Shown: positions 1 through 9,025 of the stretch, in pieces
Numbering within the stretch: the first letter of the stretch is position 1
How the letters are laid out: each line of letters starts with the position of its first letter
DNA from: Pseudomonas sp. HS6
GTDB lineage: Bacteria > Pseudomonadota > Gammaproteobacteria > Pseudomonadales > Pseudomonadaceae
Assembly: GCF_023375815.1 (NCBI RefSeq)
Contig: NZ_CP067412.1
Coordinates: 6,200,001-6,264,000, forward strand
Direction of reading: 5' to 3'
DNA: 64,000 bases
The notes under the pieces: generated by a model
Databases searched by the model: none
Told to the model about the DNA's origin: nothing
The model's input: the letters and a program-made list of their open reading frames with translations, nothing else
Translations under genes and position numbers: made by a program

Positions 1-756
1 GTGCTGAATGATCAGGAATTGTTGCGCTACAGTCGGCAGATCCTGCTGCAACACATCGACATCGATGGCCAGTTGAAGCTCAAGGACAGCCGGGTCCTGA
101 TCGTCGGCCTCGGCGGTCTCGGCGCACCGGTGGCCTTGTACTTGGCGGCGGCGGGCGTCGGTGAGTTGCATCTGGCGGATTTCGACACGGTCGACCTGAC
201 CAACCTGCAACGCCAGATCATCCACGACACCGACAGCGTCGGCATGACCAAGGTCGACTCGGCGCTCAAGCGCCTGAACGCGATCAACCCTGAAATCAAA
301 CTGGTGCCGCACCGTCAGGCGCTGGACGAGGACTCCCTCGCTGCTGCCGTGGCTGCGGTGGATCTGGTGCTCGACTGCTCCGACAATTTCTCCACCCGCG
401 AAGCGGTCAACGCCGCGTGTGTGGCGGCACGCAAGCCGCTGGTCAGTGGAGCTGCGATCCGTCTTGAAGGGCAGCTCTCGGTGTTCGACCCGCGTCGTGC
501 CGAGAGCCCGTGCTACCACTGCCTGTACGGCCACGGCAGCGAAGCCGAACTGACTTGCAGCGAAGCCGGCGTGGTCGGTCCGCTGGTGGGGCTGGTGGGT
601 AGCCTGCAAGCGCTGGAAGCGTTGAAGTTGCTGGCGGGTTTCGGCGAGCCACTGGTGGGCCGCTTGTTGTTGATCGATGCACTGGGTTCGCGATTCCGTG
701 AGCTGCGGGTCAAGCGTGATCCGGGATGCAGCGTCTGTGGTTCGCACCATGCATGA
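1..756 (+). CDS. moeB: Molybdopterin-synthase adenylyltransferase MoeB
   Basis: ThiF/MoeB-family E1-like enzyme (251 aa) that adenylates the C-terminal glycine of MoaD, so that it can be thiocarboxylated for molybdopterin synthesis in the cytoplasm. The nucleotide-binding loop [10 protein letters not shown] lies near residues 34-43, and the R-Q-I motif follows in the NLQRQI stretch. Two zinc-type Cys pairs are visible: CYHC near residue 171 and CSVC near the C terminus. The GTG at position 1 gives the family-typical N terminus ([16 protein letters not shown]), so the gene looks complete even though it starts at the window edge. Its last 8 bases overlap murI, which suggests translational coupling. 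A ThiF-like role in thiamine synthesis cannot be excluded from sequence alone. Confidence 0.9.
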   Translation: MLNDQELLRYSRQILLQHIDIDGQLKLKDSRVLIVGLGGLGAPVALYLAAAGVGELHLADFDTVDLTNLQRQIIHDTDSVGMTKVDSALKRLNAINPEIKLVPHRQALDEDSLAAAVAAVDLVLDCSDNFSTREAVNAACVAARKPLVSGAAIRLEGQLSVFDPRRAESPCYHCLYGHGSEAELTCSEAGVVGPLVGLVGSLQALEALKLLAGFGEPLVGRLLLIDALGSRFRELRVKRDPGCSVCGSHHA

Positions 757-1540
757 GGCGCCGATCGCCGTATTCGACTCCGGTGTCGGCGGTCTGTCGG
801 TGTTGGCGGAAATCCAGCATCTGTTGCCCAATGAGTCGCTGCTATATCTCGGCGATTGCGGGCACATTCCTTATGGCGAGAAAACTCCGGAGTTCATTCG
901 CCAGCGTTGCAGCGTGATGGCCGGGTTTTTCCGCGAGCAGGGCGCCAAGGCGCTGGTGATCGCTTGCAACACCGCGACCGTGGCCGGCGTCGCCGATCTG
1001 CGACGTGATTTTCCTGACTGGCCGATTGTCGGCATGGAGCCGGCGGTCAAACCGGCCGCCGCCGCGACACGCAGCGGAATAGTCGGCGTACTCGCCACCA
1101 CCGGCACCTTGCAGAGCGCGAAATTCGCGGCCCTGCTTGATCGTTTTGCCACTGATATTCGGGTCATCACCCAGCCCTGCCCGGGACTGGTGGAGCGGAT
1201 CGAAAGTGGCGATCTGCACAGCGAGGAACTGCGTCAGTTACTTCACCGCTATGTCGAACCACTGCTGGGCGCGGGCTGCGACACGATCATTCTCGGCTGC
1301 ACTCACTATCCGTTTCTCAAGCCGATGCTCAAGACGATGCTCCCCGACGACATCCGCCTGATCGACACCGGCGCCGCCGTGGCCCGGCAACTTCAGCGTC
1401 TGCTGGCTGAGCGTGAACTGCTCGCCGGCGGCCCGAACCGCCCCGCGAAATTCTGGACCAGTGCCGATCCGCAATCCCTGAAAAACATCCTGCCGCTGCT
1501 GGGACAATTGCCCGGCGATGTGCAAAGCTTCGGTTTGTAA
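749..1540 (+). CDS. murI: Glutamate racemase MurI
   Basis: Cofactor-independent racemase (263 aa) that makes D-glutamate for peptidoglycan. The N terminus [14 protein letters not shown] is the family signature. The two catalytic cysteines are visible: Cys73 in ACNTAT and Cys184 in GCTHYP. The open frame extends upstream to 677, but the ATG at 749 places the signature directly after the start and overlaps the moeB stop by 8 bases, the usual arrangement for a coupled pair. The ORF stops at 1540 and is followed by an AT-rich spacer. Confidence 0.95.
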   Translation: MHEAPIAVFDSGVGGLSVLAEIQHLLPNESLLYLGDCGHIPYGEKTPEFIRQRCSVMAGFFREQGAKALVIACNTATVAGVADLRRDFPDWPIVGMEPAVKPAAAATRSGIVGVLATTGTLQSAKFAALLDRFATDIRVITQPCPGLVERIESGDLHSEELRQLLHRYVEPLLGAGCDTIILGCTHYPFLKPMLKTMLPDDIRLIDTGAAVARQLQRLLAERELLAGGPNRPAKFWTSADPQSLKNILPLLGQLPGDVQSFGL

Positions 1541-1648
1541 AAAAGATGTGTCATAACTAAAAATCAGCTGAACTTCTGTTCAAGCGCCGATTTCTATAGC
1601 GTCAAGCAAACTAAAAACCATACGACCGTTCGGAAAAGGATGTTTCAA

Positions 1649-2167
1649 GTGAAGCGACTATTCTGCTTGGCCGCGATTGCGGCCGCACTGATGGGGCAAA
1701 GTTTTACCGCGCAAGCTGCGGGTGTGGAATTCGGGGTTGGGGCAACCAGCGATTCAACGATGACGTATCGTCTGGGGATGAATTTCGACTGGGACAAGAG
1801 CTGGCTGCAAAGCGATGTCGGTCGTCTGACCGGTTACTGGAGCGGCGCCTATACCTACTGGGAAGGTGACAAGGGCTCCAGCAACAACAGCCTGTCGTTC
1901 TCGCCGGTGTTTGTTTACGAGTTTTCCGGCGAGTCGATCAAACCGTACGTCGAGGCCGGCATCGGCGCGGCACTGTTCTCCAACACTGAGTACGAAGGCA
2001 ACAAGATCGGCCAGGCCTTCCAGTTCGAAGACCGCATCGGTTTCGGTCTGCGCTTCAATGGCGGGCATGAGGTGGGGATTCGCGCGACTCACTATTCCAA
2101 CGCCGGCATGTCGAGCAACAACGAAGGGGTGGAAAGCTACTCGTTGCACTACACGATGCCGTTGTAA
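1649..2167 (+). CDS. PagL-type lipid A 3-O-deacylase (acyloxyacyl hydrolase)
   Basis: Outer-membrane beta-barrel enzyme that removes the 3-position acyl chain from lipid A. A Sec signal peptide (KRLFCLAAIAAALMG...AQAA) is followed by about 150 residues of alternating beta-strand sequence. The PagL catalytic stretch is visible near the C terminus: ATHYSNAG carries the His and Ser, with a Glu a few residues on in NEGVES. An ATG at 1640 also opens the frame, but a purine-rich AAAAGGA at 1634-1640 is well spaced for the GTG at 1649 and would overlap the ATG, so GTG is preferred. It is monocistronic between murI and a convergent gene. Confidence 0.85.
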   Translation: MKRLFCLAAIAAALMGQSFTAQAAGVEFGVGATSDSTMTYRLGMNFDWDKSWLQSDVGRLTGYWSGAYTYWEGDKGSSNNSLSFSPVFVYEFSGESIKPYVEAGIGAALFSNTEYEGNKIGQAFQFEDRIGFGLRFNGGHEVGIRATHYSNAGMSSNNEGVESYSLHYTMPL

Positions 2168-2180
2168 AAACCATGAAAAA

Positions 2181-2203
2181 GGAGCGCCTGGCGCTCCTTT
2201 TTT
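2181..2203. terminator. Bidirectional rho-independent terminator
   Basis: Perfect 7-bp stem GGAGCGC / GCGCTCC with a CTG loop. It is flanked by an A run on the left and a T run on the right, so it can end both the pagL-like gene and the convergent YkgJ-family gene. Confidence 0.85.
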
Positions 2204-2207
2204 GTAT

Positions 2208-2513
2208 TCAGAGATACGCCGTGGCAATCCCCTGGCGTTCCTCGATGCATTCCGGCGAGCCCATTTCGAACTCGCGGCAGATCAGCGGGCGTTTTTCGTA
2301 GATCGTGCACATCATCGTGTCGCGATCCAGTGCCGCGCACCAGCCGTCGTCCAGACGCAACATCACTTCACCACCCCAATCATCGGTGTCGATATAGCGC
2401 TCGGGCACGCCGGTGTCGGTGATCAGCAGCACTTCGAGCTGACAGCAGCAGGCCGCGCAGGTCGAACAGGTGACGGCGGGCTCGTCGATTGGCTGGAGGG
2501 GAATGGTTTTCAT
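2208..2513 (-). CDS. YkgJ family cysteine-cluster protein
   Basis: Small protein (101 aa) rich in cysteines: C-S-T-C-A-A-C-C-C near residues 16-24, then single Cys in the GWCAALD, MMCTIYE, PLICREF and SPECIE stretches. The pattern matches the YkgJ/UPF0153 putative metal-binding (zinc or iron) family of unknown function. The internal start at 2513 (MKTIPLQP) is chosen because the longer frame to 2984 runs antisense over the next gene. It lies 53 bp beyond the DUF2878 gene, so it may be the last gene of the photolyase-cfa transcript or have its own promoter. Confidence 0.8.
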   Translation of the reverse strand: MKTIPLQPIDEPAVTCSTCAACCCQLEVLLITDTGVPERYIDTDDWGGEVMLRLDDGWCAALDRDTMMCTIYEKRPLICREFEMGSPECIEERQGIATAYL

Positions 2514-2566
2514 GGGCGCCAGTGTACGGCAGTGCCCGATAGGTGTGTGAAAGCCCTGACAGACGA

Positions 2567-3058
2567 TTAGTCTTTCAGACGTCCGGACAGTTGGTGCAAC
2601 AATGGAAACAGCAGCGCCCACAACAGACCGATGCCGATCAAAGTCGGTAACTCGCCGTAGGGAAACTGCACCCCGGCCAGTCTTCCACCGGCGCAATACG
2701 ATAACGCGCCACCGACGGCCCCGAGCACACTCGCCAGCCACCAGGGCCGGGCGCTCCATTGCAGGCAGTGTCGCAATGTCGTGGCGAGCAACGCCCACAA
2801 CAACATCAGCCACAGCGGAATCAACGGCGACAGATCCTTGAACTCGAAGACCCCGAGACCGCGCAGACCGCTGTCCACGGCGGTGCCCAGAATCACCACG
2901 CTGAGAATCAGCCGACCCTCCGCCGCCCAACTGCTGATCCAGCGCAAATGAATCACCAGCACCGCCAACGCCATCAGCAACCACAGACTGTTGCCGCCGA
3001 GCACGCAGGCCAGCCAGCCGATCTGGAACAGAACAGCATTGGCGATCCGCTCAAGCAT
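2567..3058 (-). CDS. DUF2878 integral membrane protein
   Basis: 163-residue inner-membrane protein with about five hydrophobic helices and few charged residues. Sequence and context match DUF2878, a family of unknown function that sits next to cfa-like methyltransferase, DUF1365 and FAD-oxidoreductase genes in many proteobacteria. Its start overlaps the end of the cfa-like gene by 8 bases. The setting suggests a membrane role in the lipid-modification pathway; no catalytic motif is visible. Confidence 0.75.
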   Translation of the reverse strand: MLERIANAVLFQIGWLACVLGGNSLWLLMALAVLVIHLRWISSWAAEGRLILSVVILGTAVDSGLRGLGVFEFKDLSPLIPLWLMLLWALLATTLRHCLQWSARPWWLASVLGAVGGALSYCAGGRLAGVQFPYGELPTLIGIGLLWALLFPLLHQLSGRLKD

Positions 3059-4322
3059 CGAAGCGCCCGAGCAACGGTGCCGGCATGGCCGCCGGTTTGG
3101 CCAACAGCAATTGCGCGGTGCCGATGGTGCGTTCGAGAAATCCGCCCTCGCAGTAGCACAGATAAAACTCCCACAGCCGCAGGAAATAATCGTCGTAGCC
3201 CAGTTCGCTCAGGCGGGCGTGGGCGTGGCGAAAATTTTCGTGCCACAGGCGAAGGGTCCGGGCGTAGTGCAGGCCGAAGTCTTCCATGTGCAGCAGGTTC
3301 ATGTCGGTGTCGCGGCTGACGATTTCGAGCATCTTCTGCACGCAGGGTAGGGCGCCACCGGGAAAGATATAACGCTGGATGAAATCCACGCCGCGTTTCG
3401 CCTGCTCGTAGCGCTGGTCCCGGATGGTGATCGCCTGCAGCAGCATCAGCCCGTTGCTCTTGAGCAGGTGCGCACATTGCTTGAAGTAGGTCGGCAGGAA
3501 TCGATGGCCGACCGCCTCGATCATCTCGATCGACACCAGTTTGTCGTACTGGCCGGTGAGGTCGCGGTAGTCCTTGAGCAGCAGCGTCACCCGGTCCTGC
3601 AAGCCGAGGCTTTCGATGCGCCGGGCCGTGAACGCGTATTGCTCTTTGGACAGCGTGGTCGTGGTGACTTTGCAGCCATAGTGCTGCGCTGCATACAGCG
3701 CCATGCTGCCCCAGCCGGTGCCGATCTCCAGCAGGTGATCGCCGGGCTTGAGCGCGAGTTTCTGGCAGATCCGCTCCAGTTTGTTCAGCTGCGCCTGTTC
3801 CAGGCTGTCGTCGGGGCTAAGGAATTGCGCTGCCGAATACATCATGGTCGGGTCGAGAAACTGCTCGAACAGATCGTTGCCGAGGTCGTAGTGCGCGGCG
3901 ATGTTTTTCTGCGAACCCTTGCGCGTGTTGCGGTTGAGCCAGTGCAGACCGCGCACCAGCGGCCGGCCGATTTTCGCCAGTCCGCCCTCCATGCCGTCGA
4001 GCACCTCAAGGTTGCTGACGAAGACGCGTACTACGGCTGTCAGGTCCGGCGAACTCCAGTAGCCATGGATGAAGGCTTCACCGGCACCGATCGAGCCGTT
4101 ACCCGCAACCATGCCCCACACCGCCGAATCGAGGACATGAATCTCGCCCAGCAACGCACTGCCCGGCGTGCCGAAGACCTGGCGTTCGCCGTCCTCGATC
4201 ACCACCAGTTGCCCATGTTTGAGTTGTGCGAGCTGGCGCAGTACGCCTCGGCGCAGCAATGAGCTGGTGATGCCGTGAGTGCTGAACGGGAGGGCTCTGG
4301 CCGAAACGCTAGAGGACTTCAT
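3051..4322 (-). CDS. Cyclopropane-fatty-acid-synthase-like SAM methyltransferase
   Basis: 423-residue member of the CFA/mycolic acid methyltransferase family. It transfers a carbon from S-adenosylmethionine to a phospholipid acyl-chain double bond at the membrane. The CFA-typical block IAAHYDLGND lies near residues 141-150, MMYSAA near 160, and the SAM-binding loop LEIGTGWGS near 198-206. It is about the usual length for Cfa paralogues. The start at 4322 overlaps the DUF1365 gene by 14 bases and the end overlaps DUF2878. Because it is embedded with DUF1365, FAD-oxidoreductase and photolyase genes, it is probably the specialised stress-induced paralogue rather than the housekeeping cfa. The product could be a cyclopropane, methyl-branched or furan-type fatty acid; the sequence alone does not say. 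Confidence 0.85.
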   Translation of the reverse strand: MKSSSVSARALPFSTHGITSSLLRRGVLRQLAQLKHGQLVVIEDGERQVFGTPGSALLGEIHVLDSAVWGMVAGNGSIGAGEAFIHGYWSSPDLTAVVRVFVSNLEVLDGMEGGLAKIGRPLVRGLHWLNRNTRKGSQKNIAAHYDLGNDLFEQFLDPTMMYSAAQFLSPDDSLEQAQLNKLERICQKLALKPGDHLLEIGTGWGSMALYAAQHYGCKVTTTTLSKEQYAFTARRIESLGLQDRVTLLLKDYRDLTGQYDKLVSIEMIEAVGHRFLPTYFKQCAHLLKSNGLMLLQAITIRDQRYEQAKRGVDFIQRYIFPGGALPCVQKMLEIVSRDTDMNLLHMEDFGLHYARTLRLWHENFRHAHARLSELGYDDYFLRLWEFYLCYCEGGFLERTIGTAQLLLAKPAAMPAPLLGRFDA

Positions 4323-5124
4323 GGCGGTGCTCCTCGGGAGTCGCAGTGGCGGTTCGAAAGCTATCGTCAGCCGTCTGATGGGAAAACAGCGGGGTACGCT
4401 TGAGCAGCAATCGCAGGGCCTGCCAATAGATCGCGAGGGCGGTCTTGGCGGTCATCCAGGGAAAACGCCACAGATGCCGGTGCAGGTTGCGTCGATCAAG
4501 GGTTTCGCGTTTCAGGTTGAGCGTGGCGTCGAACAGTTTATGTTCGCCCTGCCAGTCGGCCATGTGCACGCCCAGGGTTTGCGCGGCGGGGCTGAAGCTC
4601 ATGCGGTATTCCAGATCCGGCGGCAGGAACGGCGATACGTGAAACGCCTTGGCCACGGCGAAATGCTGGTGGAAATCGCGCACGCTGGTTGGCGCCCGCG
4701 CCGGCAGCACATAGTGATAGCGCTCGCGCCACGGTGTATTGCTGACTTCGCAGAGAATCGCCGCCAGTTGCCCGTCGGCCTCGTGGCAATAAAAGAAACT
4801 CACCGGGTTGAATGCCAGGCCCCAACTGCGGGGCTGGGTCAGCAGGCAGATCGAACCCTGCGGCTCGTGACCGAGGGCTTCATCGACCAGCAGGCGTACC
4901 GCATCTGTCAGCCGCACACCGCGACCGGTGAAGGTCTTGAGGTAGTCGGTCTCGCGAAATGAGAACGGTGCAAAGCGGCTCGCGCCCGCCAGGGGCGACA
5001 GTTTCAGCACGGCGTCCTGTTCGGCCAAGTCGAGGTAGATCAGTCCGATCCGGTAACGGAATTCATGACGGCGTGGGGCGAATCGCCGATGGGCGATCCA
5101 GCCGCTGTAGAGCGCGCTGTTCAC
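4309..5124 (-). CDS. DUF1365 family protein
   Basis: 271-residue member of DUF1365. The N terminus (LYSGWIAHRRFAPRRHEFRYRI) and the NPVSFFYCHEADG stretch are typical of the family. The biochemical role is not established. The gene is almost always found between a flavin amine-oxidase-like gene and a cfa-like gene, as here, which points to a shared lipid-modification pathway. It overlaps the upstream FAD gene by 4 bases and the downstream cfa-like gene by 14. Confidence 0.85.
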   Translation of the reverse strand: MNSALYSGWIAHRRFAPRRHEFRYRIGLIYLDLAEQDAVLKLSPLAGASRFAPFSFRETDYLKTFTGRGVRLTDAVRLLVDEALGHEPQGSICLLTQPRSWGLAFNPVSFFYCHEADGQLAAILCEVSNTPWRERYHYVLPARAPTSVRDFHQHFAVAKAFHVSPFLPPDLEYRMSFSPAAQTLGVHMADWQGEHKLFDATLNLKRETLDRRNLHRHLWRFPWMTAKTALAIYWQALRLLLKRTPLFSHQTADDSFRTATATPEEHRHEVL

Positions 5125-6368
5125 AGGCTTTCTCCAAACGCTGCGGCGACGCGTAAGGCGCTGACCACACCGTCTTCATGAAAACCGTTGGCCCAGTAGG
5201 CACCGCAATAATGGGTGTGTTGCGCACCGTCGAGTTCGGCCCAGCGTTGTTGTGCCGCCACCGCTGCGAGGCTGAACTGCGGATGGGCGTAGGTGAAACG
5301 GGCAAGCACTTTGGACGGGGTGATGCCGGCGCTCTGGTTGAGGCTGACGCAAAATGTGGTGTCGCTCTGGATGCCTTGCAGGATGTTCATGTCGTAGGTC
5401 ACGGCCGCCTGGGTGTGGCCGGCTCCGCCGAGGCGATAGTTCCAACTGGCCCAGGCCCGCTGGCGCGTCGGCAGCAGGCGAGTGTCGGTGTGCAGCACCA
5501 CCTCGTTGTCGGCGTAGGGCAGGGCGCCGAGAATGTCCCGCTCGGCACTGCTCGGATTGGCCAGCAGGCCCAATGCCTGATCGCTGTGGCAGGCCAGCAC
5601 GACTTTGTCGAAATGCTCGATACCGGCGGGGCTGTGGATAATTACGCCGTGCTCGTTGCGTTCGATCCGGGTCACCGGGCAGTTCACGCGGATCCGCTCT
5701 TTGAATGACTCGGTCAGCGGTGCGAGGTAGGCGCTGGAACCACCCTCGATCACTCGCCATTGCGGACGATTGCTGACCGACAACAAACCGTGGTTCTCGA
5801 AGAACCGCACGAAAAACTGCAGCGGAAAATTCAGCATCTGGGCCATCGGCATCGACCAGATCGCCGCGCCCATCGGCACGATGTAATGCAGGATGAAACG
5901 CTCGCCGTAGCCGCCGGCCTTGAGGTAATCGTCCAGCGTGGTGTCGGTGGCGATCCGCTGCTCGGCGAGGTCGCGCCGGGCTTCTTTATTGAAGCGCAGG
6001 ATGTCGCGCAGCATGCCCCAAAACCCTGGCGAAAACAGATTGCTGCGCTGGGCGAACAGGCTGTCGAGGTTGTTGCCGTTGTATTCCAGGCCAGTGTCGG
6101 GGTCATTCACCGAAAAGCTCATCTCGGTGGCTTTGGCCGTCACGCCCAACTGGCCGAGCAAACGGATGAAATTGGGGTACGTCCAGTCGTTGAACACGAT
6201 AAACCCGGTGTCCACTGCGTAATCACGCCCATCCACCGTCACGTTTACCGTGTGCGTATGACCGCCGACCCAGTCGCCGGCCTCGAACACCGTGACGTCA
6301 TGTCGGCGATTGAGCAGATGGGCGCAGGTCAGGCCTGCGATCCCGCTACCGACTATGGCGATGTTCAC
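5121..6368 (-). CDS. FAD-dependent amine-oxidase-like oxidoreductase
   Basis: Flavoprotein of 415 residues with a Rossmann FAD-binding N terminus (VNIAIVGSGIAGLTCAHLL), followed by VFEAGDWVGGHTHTV and a C-terminal flavin-contact region around YCGAYWANGFHEDG. It resembles the NAD(P)-binding amine oxidase/desaturase family. The open frame runs to 6455, but a GTG at 6368 puts the glycine motif at the protein start and gives a GTGA overlap with the SDR stop. Probable role: redox step on membrane fatty acids in the same pathway as the neighbouring cfa-like and DUF1365 genes (inferred from context). Confidence 0.85.
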   Translation of the reverse strand: MNIAIVGSGIAGLTCAHLLNRRHDVTVFEAGDWVGGHTHTVNVTVDGRDYAVDTGFIVFNDWTYPNFIRLLGQLGVTAKATEMSFSVNDPDTGLEYNGNNLDSLFAQRSNLFSPGFWGMLRDILRFNKEARRDLAEQRIATDTTLDDYLKAGGYGERFILHYIVPMGAAIWSMPMAQMLNFPLQFFVRFFENHGLLSVSNRPQWRVIEGGSSAYLAPLTESFKERIRVNCPVTRIERNEHGVIIHSPAGIEHFDKVVLACHSDQALGLLANPSSAERDILGALPYADNEVVLHTDTRLLPTRQRAWASWNYRLGGAGHTQAAVTYDMNILQGIQSDTTFCVSLNQSAGITPSKVLARFTYAHPQFSLAAVAAQQRWAELDGAQHTHYCGAYWANGFHEDGVVSALRVAAAFGESL

Positions 6369-7147
6369 GTCGCGTCCCGCAGCGGCGGGTTGCTGCGCAC
6401 CATGCGTTTGCCGATGGCCAGCTGTACCCGGGCGGGCATTTTCGACAGTGGCCACAGGACCGCCATGAACAGGGCCGGAAAGGCGATTTCCAGTGGCCGT
6501 TCCTTGAGTCTGGCGAAGATGTGCCGGGCAGCTTTATCCACTGGCCAGCTCAACGGCATCGGGAAATCGTTTTTCGCCGTCAACGGGGTTTCGACAAAGC
6601 CAGGGCTGATGATTGTGACTTCAATGCCTTCGTCTGCCAGATCGATGCGCAACGATTCGAACAGATAACGCAGCCCGGCCTTCGACGCGCCGTAGGCTTC
6701 GGCACGGGGCAATGGCACGTAAGTGACGGAGCTGGCCATGCCCACCAGATGCGGCGCGGTCCCTTTGCGCAGCAAGGGCAGGGCGGCTTCGATGCAGTAA
6801 CTGCTGGCGAGCAGGTTGGTGCGTACTACGTGTTCGATGATCGAGGCGTCGAATTGCTGGGCATCGACGTACTCGCAGGTGCCAGCGTTGAGGATCACGG
6901 TGTCCAGCGATCCCCAGTCCATCGCGATCTGTTCACCGATTTCCCGTACGGTCTGGCTGTTGGTCAAATCCCCCGGCACCACCAGCACTTGTCCCGGATA
7001 GCGTTGCGACAACACTTTGAGCGGTGCGATCTGACGGGAACTGACCGCCAGGTGCGCGCCGGTTTTCAGAATCTCTTCCGCCAGTGCCGCGCCGATGCCA
7101 CTGCTGGCACCGGTCAGCCAATAACGCCTTGGAGTTGTACGACTCAT
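6365..7147 (-). CDS. Short-chain dehydrogenase/reductase
   Basis: Classical SDR of 260 residues. The cofactor motif TGASSGIG lies near residues 13-20, the NAG motif in VILNAGTC, a catalytic Ser in MASSVTYV, and the Y-x-x-x-K pair in AYGASKAG. The C terminus has a hydrophobic stretch (ALFMAVLWPLSKMP) that may associate with the membrane. The start overlaps the NTF2-like gene by 4 bases and the stop overlaps the FAD gene by 4. The substrate is unknown; context suggests a lipid. Confidence 0.85.
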   Translation of the reverse strand: MSRTTPRRYWLTGASSGIGAALAEEILKTGAHLAVSSRQIAPLKVLSQRYPGQVLVVPGDLTNSQTVREIGEQIAMDWGSLDTVILNAGTCEYVDAQQFDASIIEHVVRTNLLASSYCIEAALPLLRKGTAPHLVGMASSVTYVPLPRAEAYGASKAGLRYLFESLRIDLADEGIEVTIISPGFVETPLTAKNDFPMPLSWPVDKAARHIFARLKERPLEIAFPALFMAVLWPLSKMPARVQLAIGKRMVRSNPPLRDAT

Positions 7148-7566
7148 CCCAGTCTCCTTTTCAGCCAGGCGATCACCCGGCCCAATACGGGTAGATGTTC
7201 ATAAAGCAGAGCCCCGGCATCGAAGTAATCCCGGTGGCGATAAACCTTGTCGCGCCAGAGCAGGTGCGAACAGCCCGTGACGCGAATCACCTGTCCGCCA
7301 GCCAGGCGTGGGTGGCGGTAACTCATGACCCAGCGCAGGTAGCCTTCGCAGTCGCCGATCTGGTCGAACCCGTGGAAGTCGAACCGCAGCTCACTGACAT
7401 TGGCGTACATCTCGCTGAAGTAGCTGCGCAATTGCGTCAGTCCCTGCACCTCGTGCAGCGGATCGGTGAAATGAATGTCCTCACTGTAGAGCGCGTCCAG
7501 GCTGTGCAGGTTGTCCTTGTTCAACTGCGCGAACTGGCGGGCGAAACGGCGCAGGAATTCACTCAT
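7144..7566 (-). CDS. Nuclear transport factor 2 / SnoaL-like protein
   Basis: 140-residue small alpha+beta-barrel protein. The N-terminal helix followed by LDALYSEDIHFTDPLHEVQG and a run of strands ending in HRDYFDAGALLYEHLP is the NTF2-like (SnoaL) pattern. Such proteins bind or isomerise small hydrophobic ligands; here the ligand is unknown. It overlaps phrB by 8 bases and the SDR gene by 4. Confidence 0.8.
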   Translation of the reverse strand: MSEFLRRFARQFAQLNKDNLHSLDALYSEDIHFTDPLHEVQGLTQLRSYFSEMYANVSELRFDFHGFDQIGDCEGYLRWVMSYRHPRLAGGQVIRVTGCSHLLWRDKVYRHRDYFDAGALLYEHLPVLGRVIAWLKRRLG

Positions 7567-9025
7567 ACCCGCCTCCGGCCGCCTGACGTGACGGCAGGTT
7601 CTTGAACGCGGTCAGCGCCCGCTCCCGCGAGGTGCTCAGGTTGACGATCGGTGGCGGATAGTCCGCGACGCCGAACAACCCGCCGGCACTCGCCGGGTTG
7701 TGCACTTCTTTCTTGTTCAAGCCGGCCAGTTCAGGCAGCCAGTGCTTGATGAACAGACCTTCGCTGTCGAATTTCTCCGACTGGCTGACCGGGTTGAAAA
7801 TCCGGAAGTACGGCGCCGCATCGGTGCCGGTCGACGCGCTCCACTGCCAGCCGCCGTTGTTCGCGGCCAGATCTCCGTCGATCAGGTGGCGCATGAAAAA
7901 GCGCTCGCCTTCGCGCCAGTCGATCAGCAGGTTCTTGGTCAGGAACATCGCCACCACCATCCGCAGGCGATTGTGCATCCAGCCGGTTTCGAGCAATTGG
8001 CGCATGGCCGCGTCGATGATCGGCAGGCCGGTGCGTGCCTCCTGCCAGGCCGCCAGTTCCTGCGGCGCATCGCGCCAGGCCAGGGCTTCGGTTTCCGGGC
8101 GGAACGCGCGATGGCGGGACACCCGGGGGTAACCGACCAGAATGTGTTTGTAGAACTCGCGCCACAGCAATTCGTTGATCCAGGTGACGGCGCCGACCTT
8201 GCCGCTTTCGAATTCGCCCTGATTGGTTTGCAGCGCGGCATGCAGGCATTGGCGCGGCGAAATCACACCGGCGGCGAGATAGGCCGAGAGTTGGCTGGTG
8301 CCTGGCTTGGCCGGGAAGTCGCGTTCGCTTTTGTAATAGTCGATCTGCACGTCGGCGAAGGTGTCGAGGCGTCGTTGAGCCTCGGTTTCACCAGCGGGCC
8401 ACAGGTTGCGCAGGGCTTGGCCGGGTGTCGGGAAACCGTCGATGGACTCAGGCACCGGGTCGCTGTCGATGTGCAGCGGGGCCTGCGCGGACGGAGCATT
8501 AATCAGCGGCGGCATCGAGCCATGCAAGCGTTCGTAGCAGACTTTGCGGAACTGGCTGAACACCTGAAAGTAGGTGCCGGTCTTGGTCAACACGCTGCCC
8601 GGTTTGAACAGCAGCTGATCGAGGTAACTGTGAAACGCGATGCCTTCGGCTTGCAATGCCCGCTCAACCGCTGCATCGCGGCGGCTTTCGTGGATGCCAT
8701 ATTCTTCGTTGACGTGAACGGCCTCGACCTGCAATTGCCGGCACAGCTCAAGCAGCACCGCCGGCGCGTGATCCCAGCGCGGGGCGCTGCGGATCAGCAG
8801 CGGGATGTTCAGTTTGCCGAGGCTCTCGCTCAACTCCAGCAGGTTGCGTAGCCAGAAATCGATCTTGCACGGGGCGTCGTCATGTTCCTGCCATTGCTCG
8901 GGGCTCAACAGGTACACGGCCACGGTCGGGCCACGCTCGGCGGCGGCTGTCAGGGCGGTGTTGTCGTGTTGGCGCAAGTCGCTGCGCAGCCAGATCAATT
9001 GCATGGTGTTCTCGACAGTTTTCAT
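7559..9025 (-). CDS. phrB: Deoxyribodipyrimidine photolyase PhrB
   Basis: 488-residue photolyase that uses blue light and reduced FAD to split UV-induced pyrimidine dimers. The antenna domain begins with LIWLRSDLRQHDNTAL. The C-terminal FAD domain shows WINELLWREFYKHIL, GWMHNRLRMVVAMFLTK and NNGGWQWSASTGTDAAPYFRIFNP, all diagnostic of the family. The ATG at 9025 overlaps the MerR gene stop in a TAATG junction; an in-frame ATG at 9004 (MQLIWLRSD) is an alternative start. It sits in the light-response operon. Confidence 0.95.
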   Translation of the reverse strand: MKTVENTMQLIWLRSDLRQHDNTALTAAAERGPTVAVYLLSPEQWQEHDDAPCKIDFWLRNLLELSESLGKLNIPLLIRSAPRWDHAPAVLLELCRQLQVEAVHVNEEYGIHESRRDAAVERALQAEGIAFHSYLDQLLFKPGSVLTKTGTYFQVFSQFRKVCYERLHGSMPPLINAPSAQAPLHIDSDPVPESIDGFPTPGQALRNLWPAGETEAQRRLDTFADVQIDYYKSERDFPAKPGTSQLSAYLAAGVISPRQCLHAALQTNQGEFESGKVGAVTWINELLWREFYKHILVGYPRVSRHRAFRPETEALAWRDAPQELAAWQEARTGLPIIDAAMRQLLETGWMHNRLRMVVAMFLTKNLLIDWREGERFFMRHLIDGDLAANNGGWQWSASTGTDAAPYFRIFNPVSQSEKFDSEGLFIKHWLPELAGLNKKEVHNPASAGGLFGVADYPPPIVNLSTSRERALTAFKNLPSRQAAGGGYE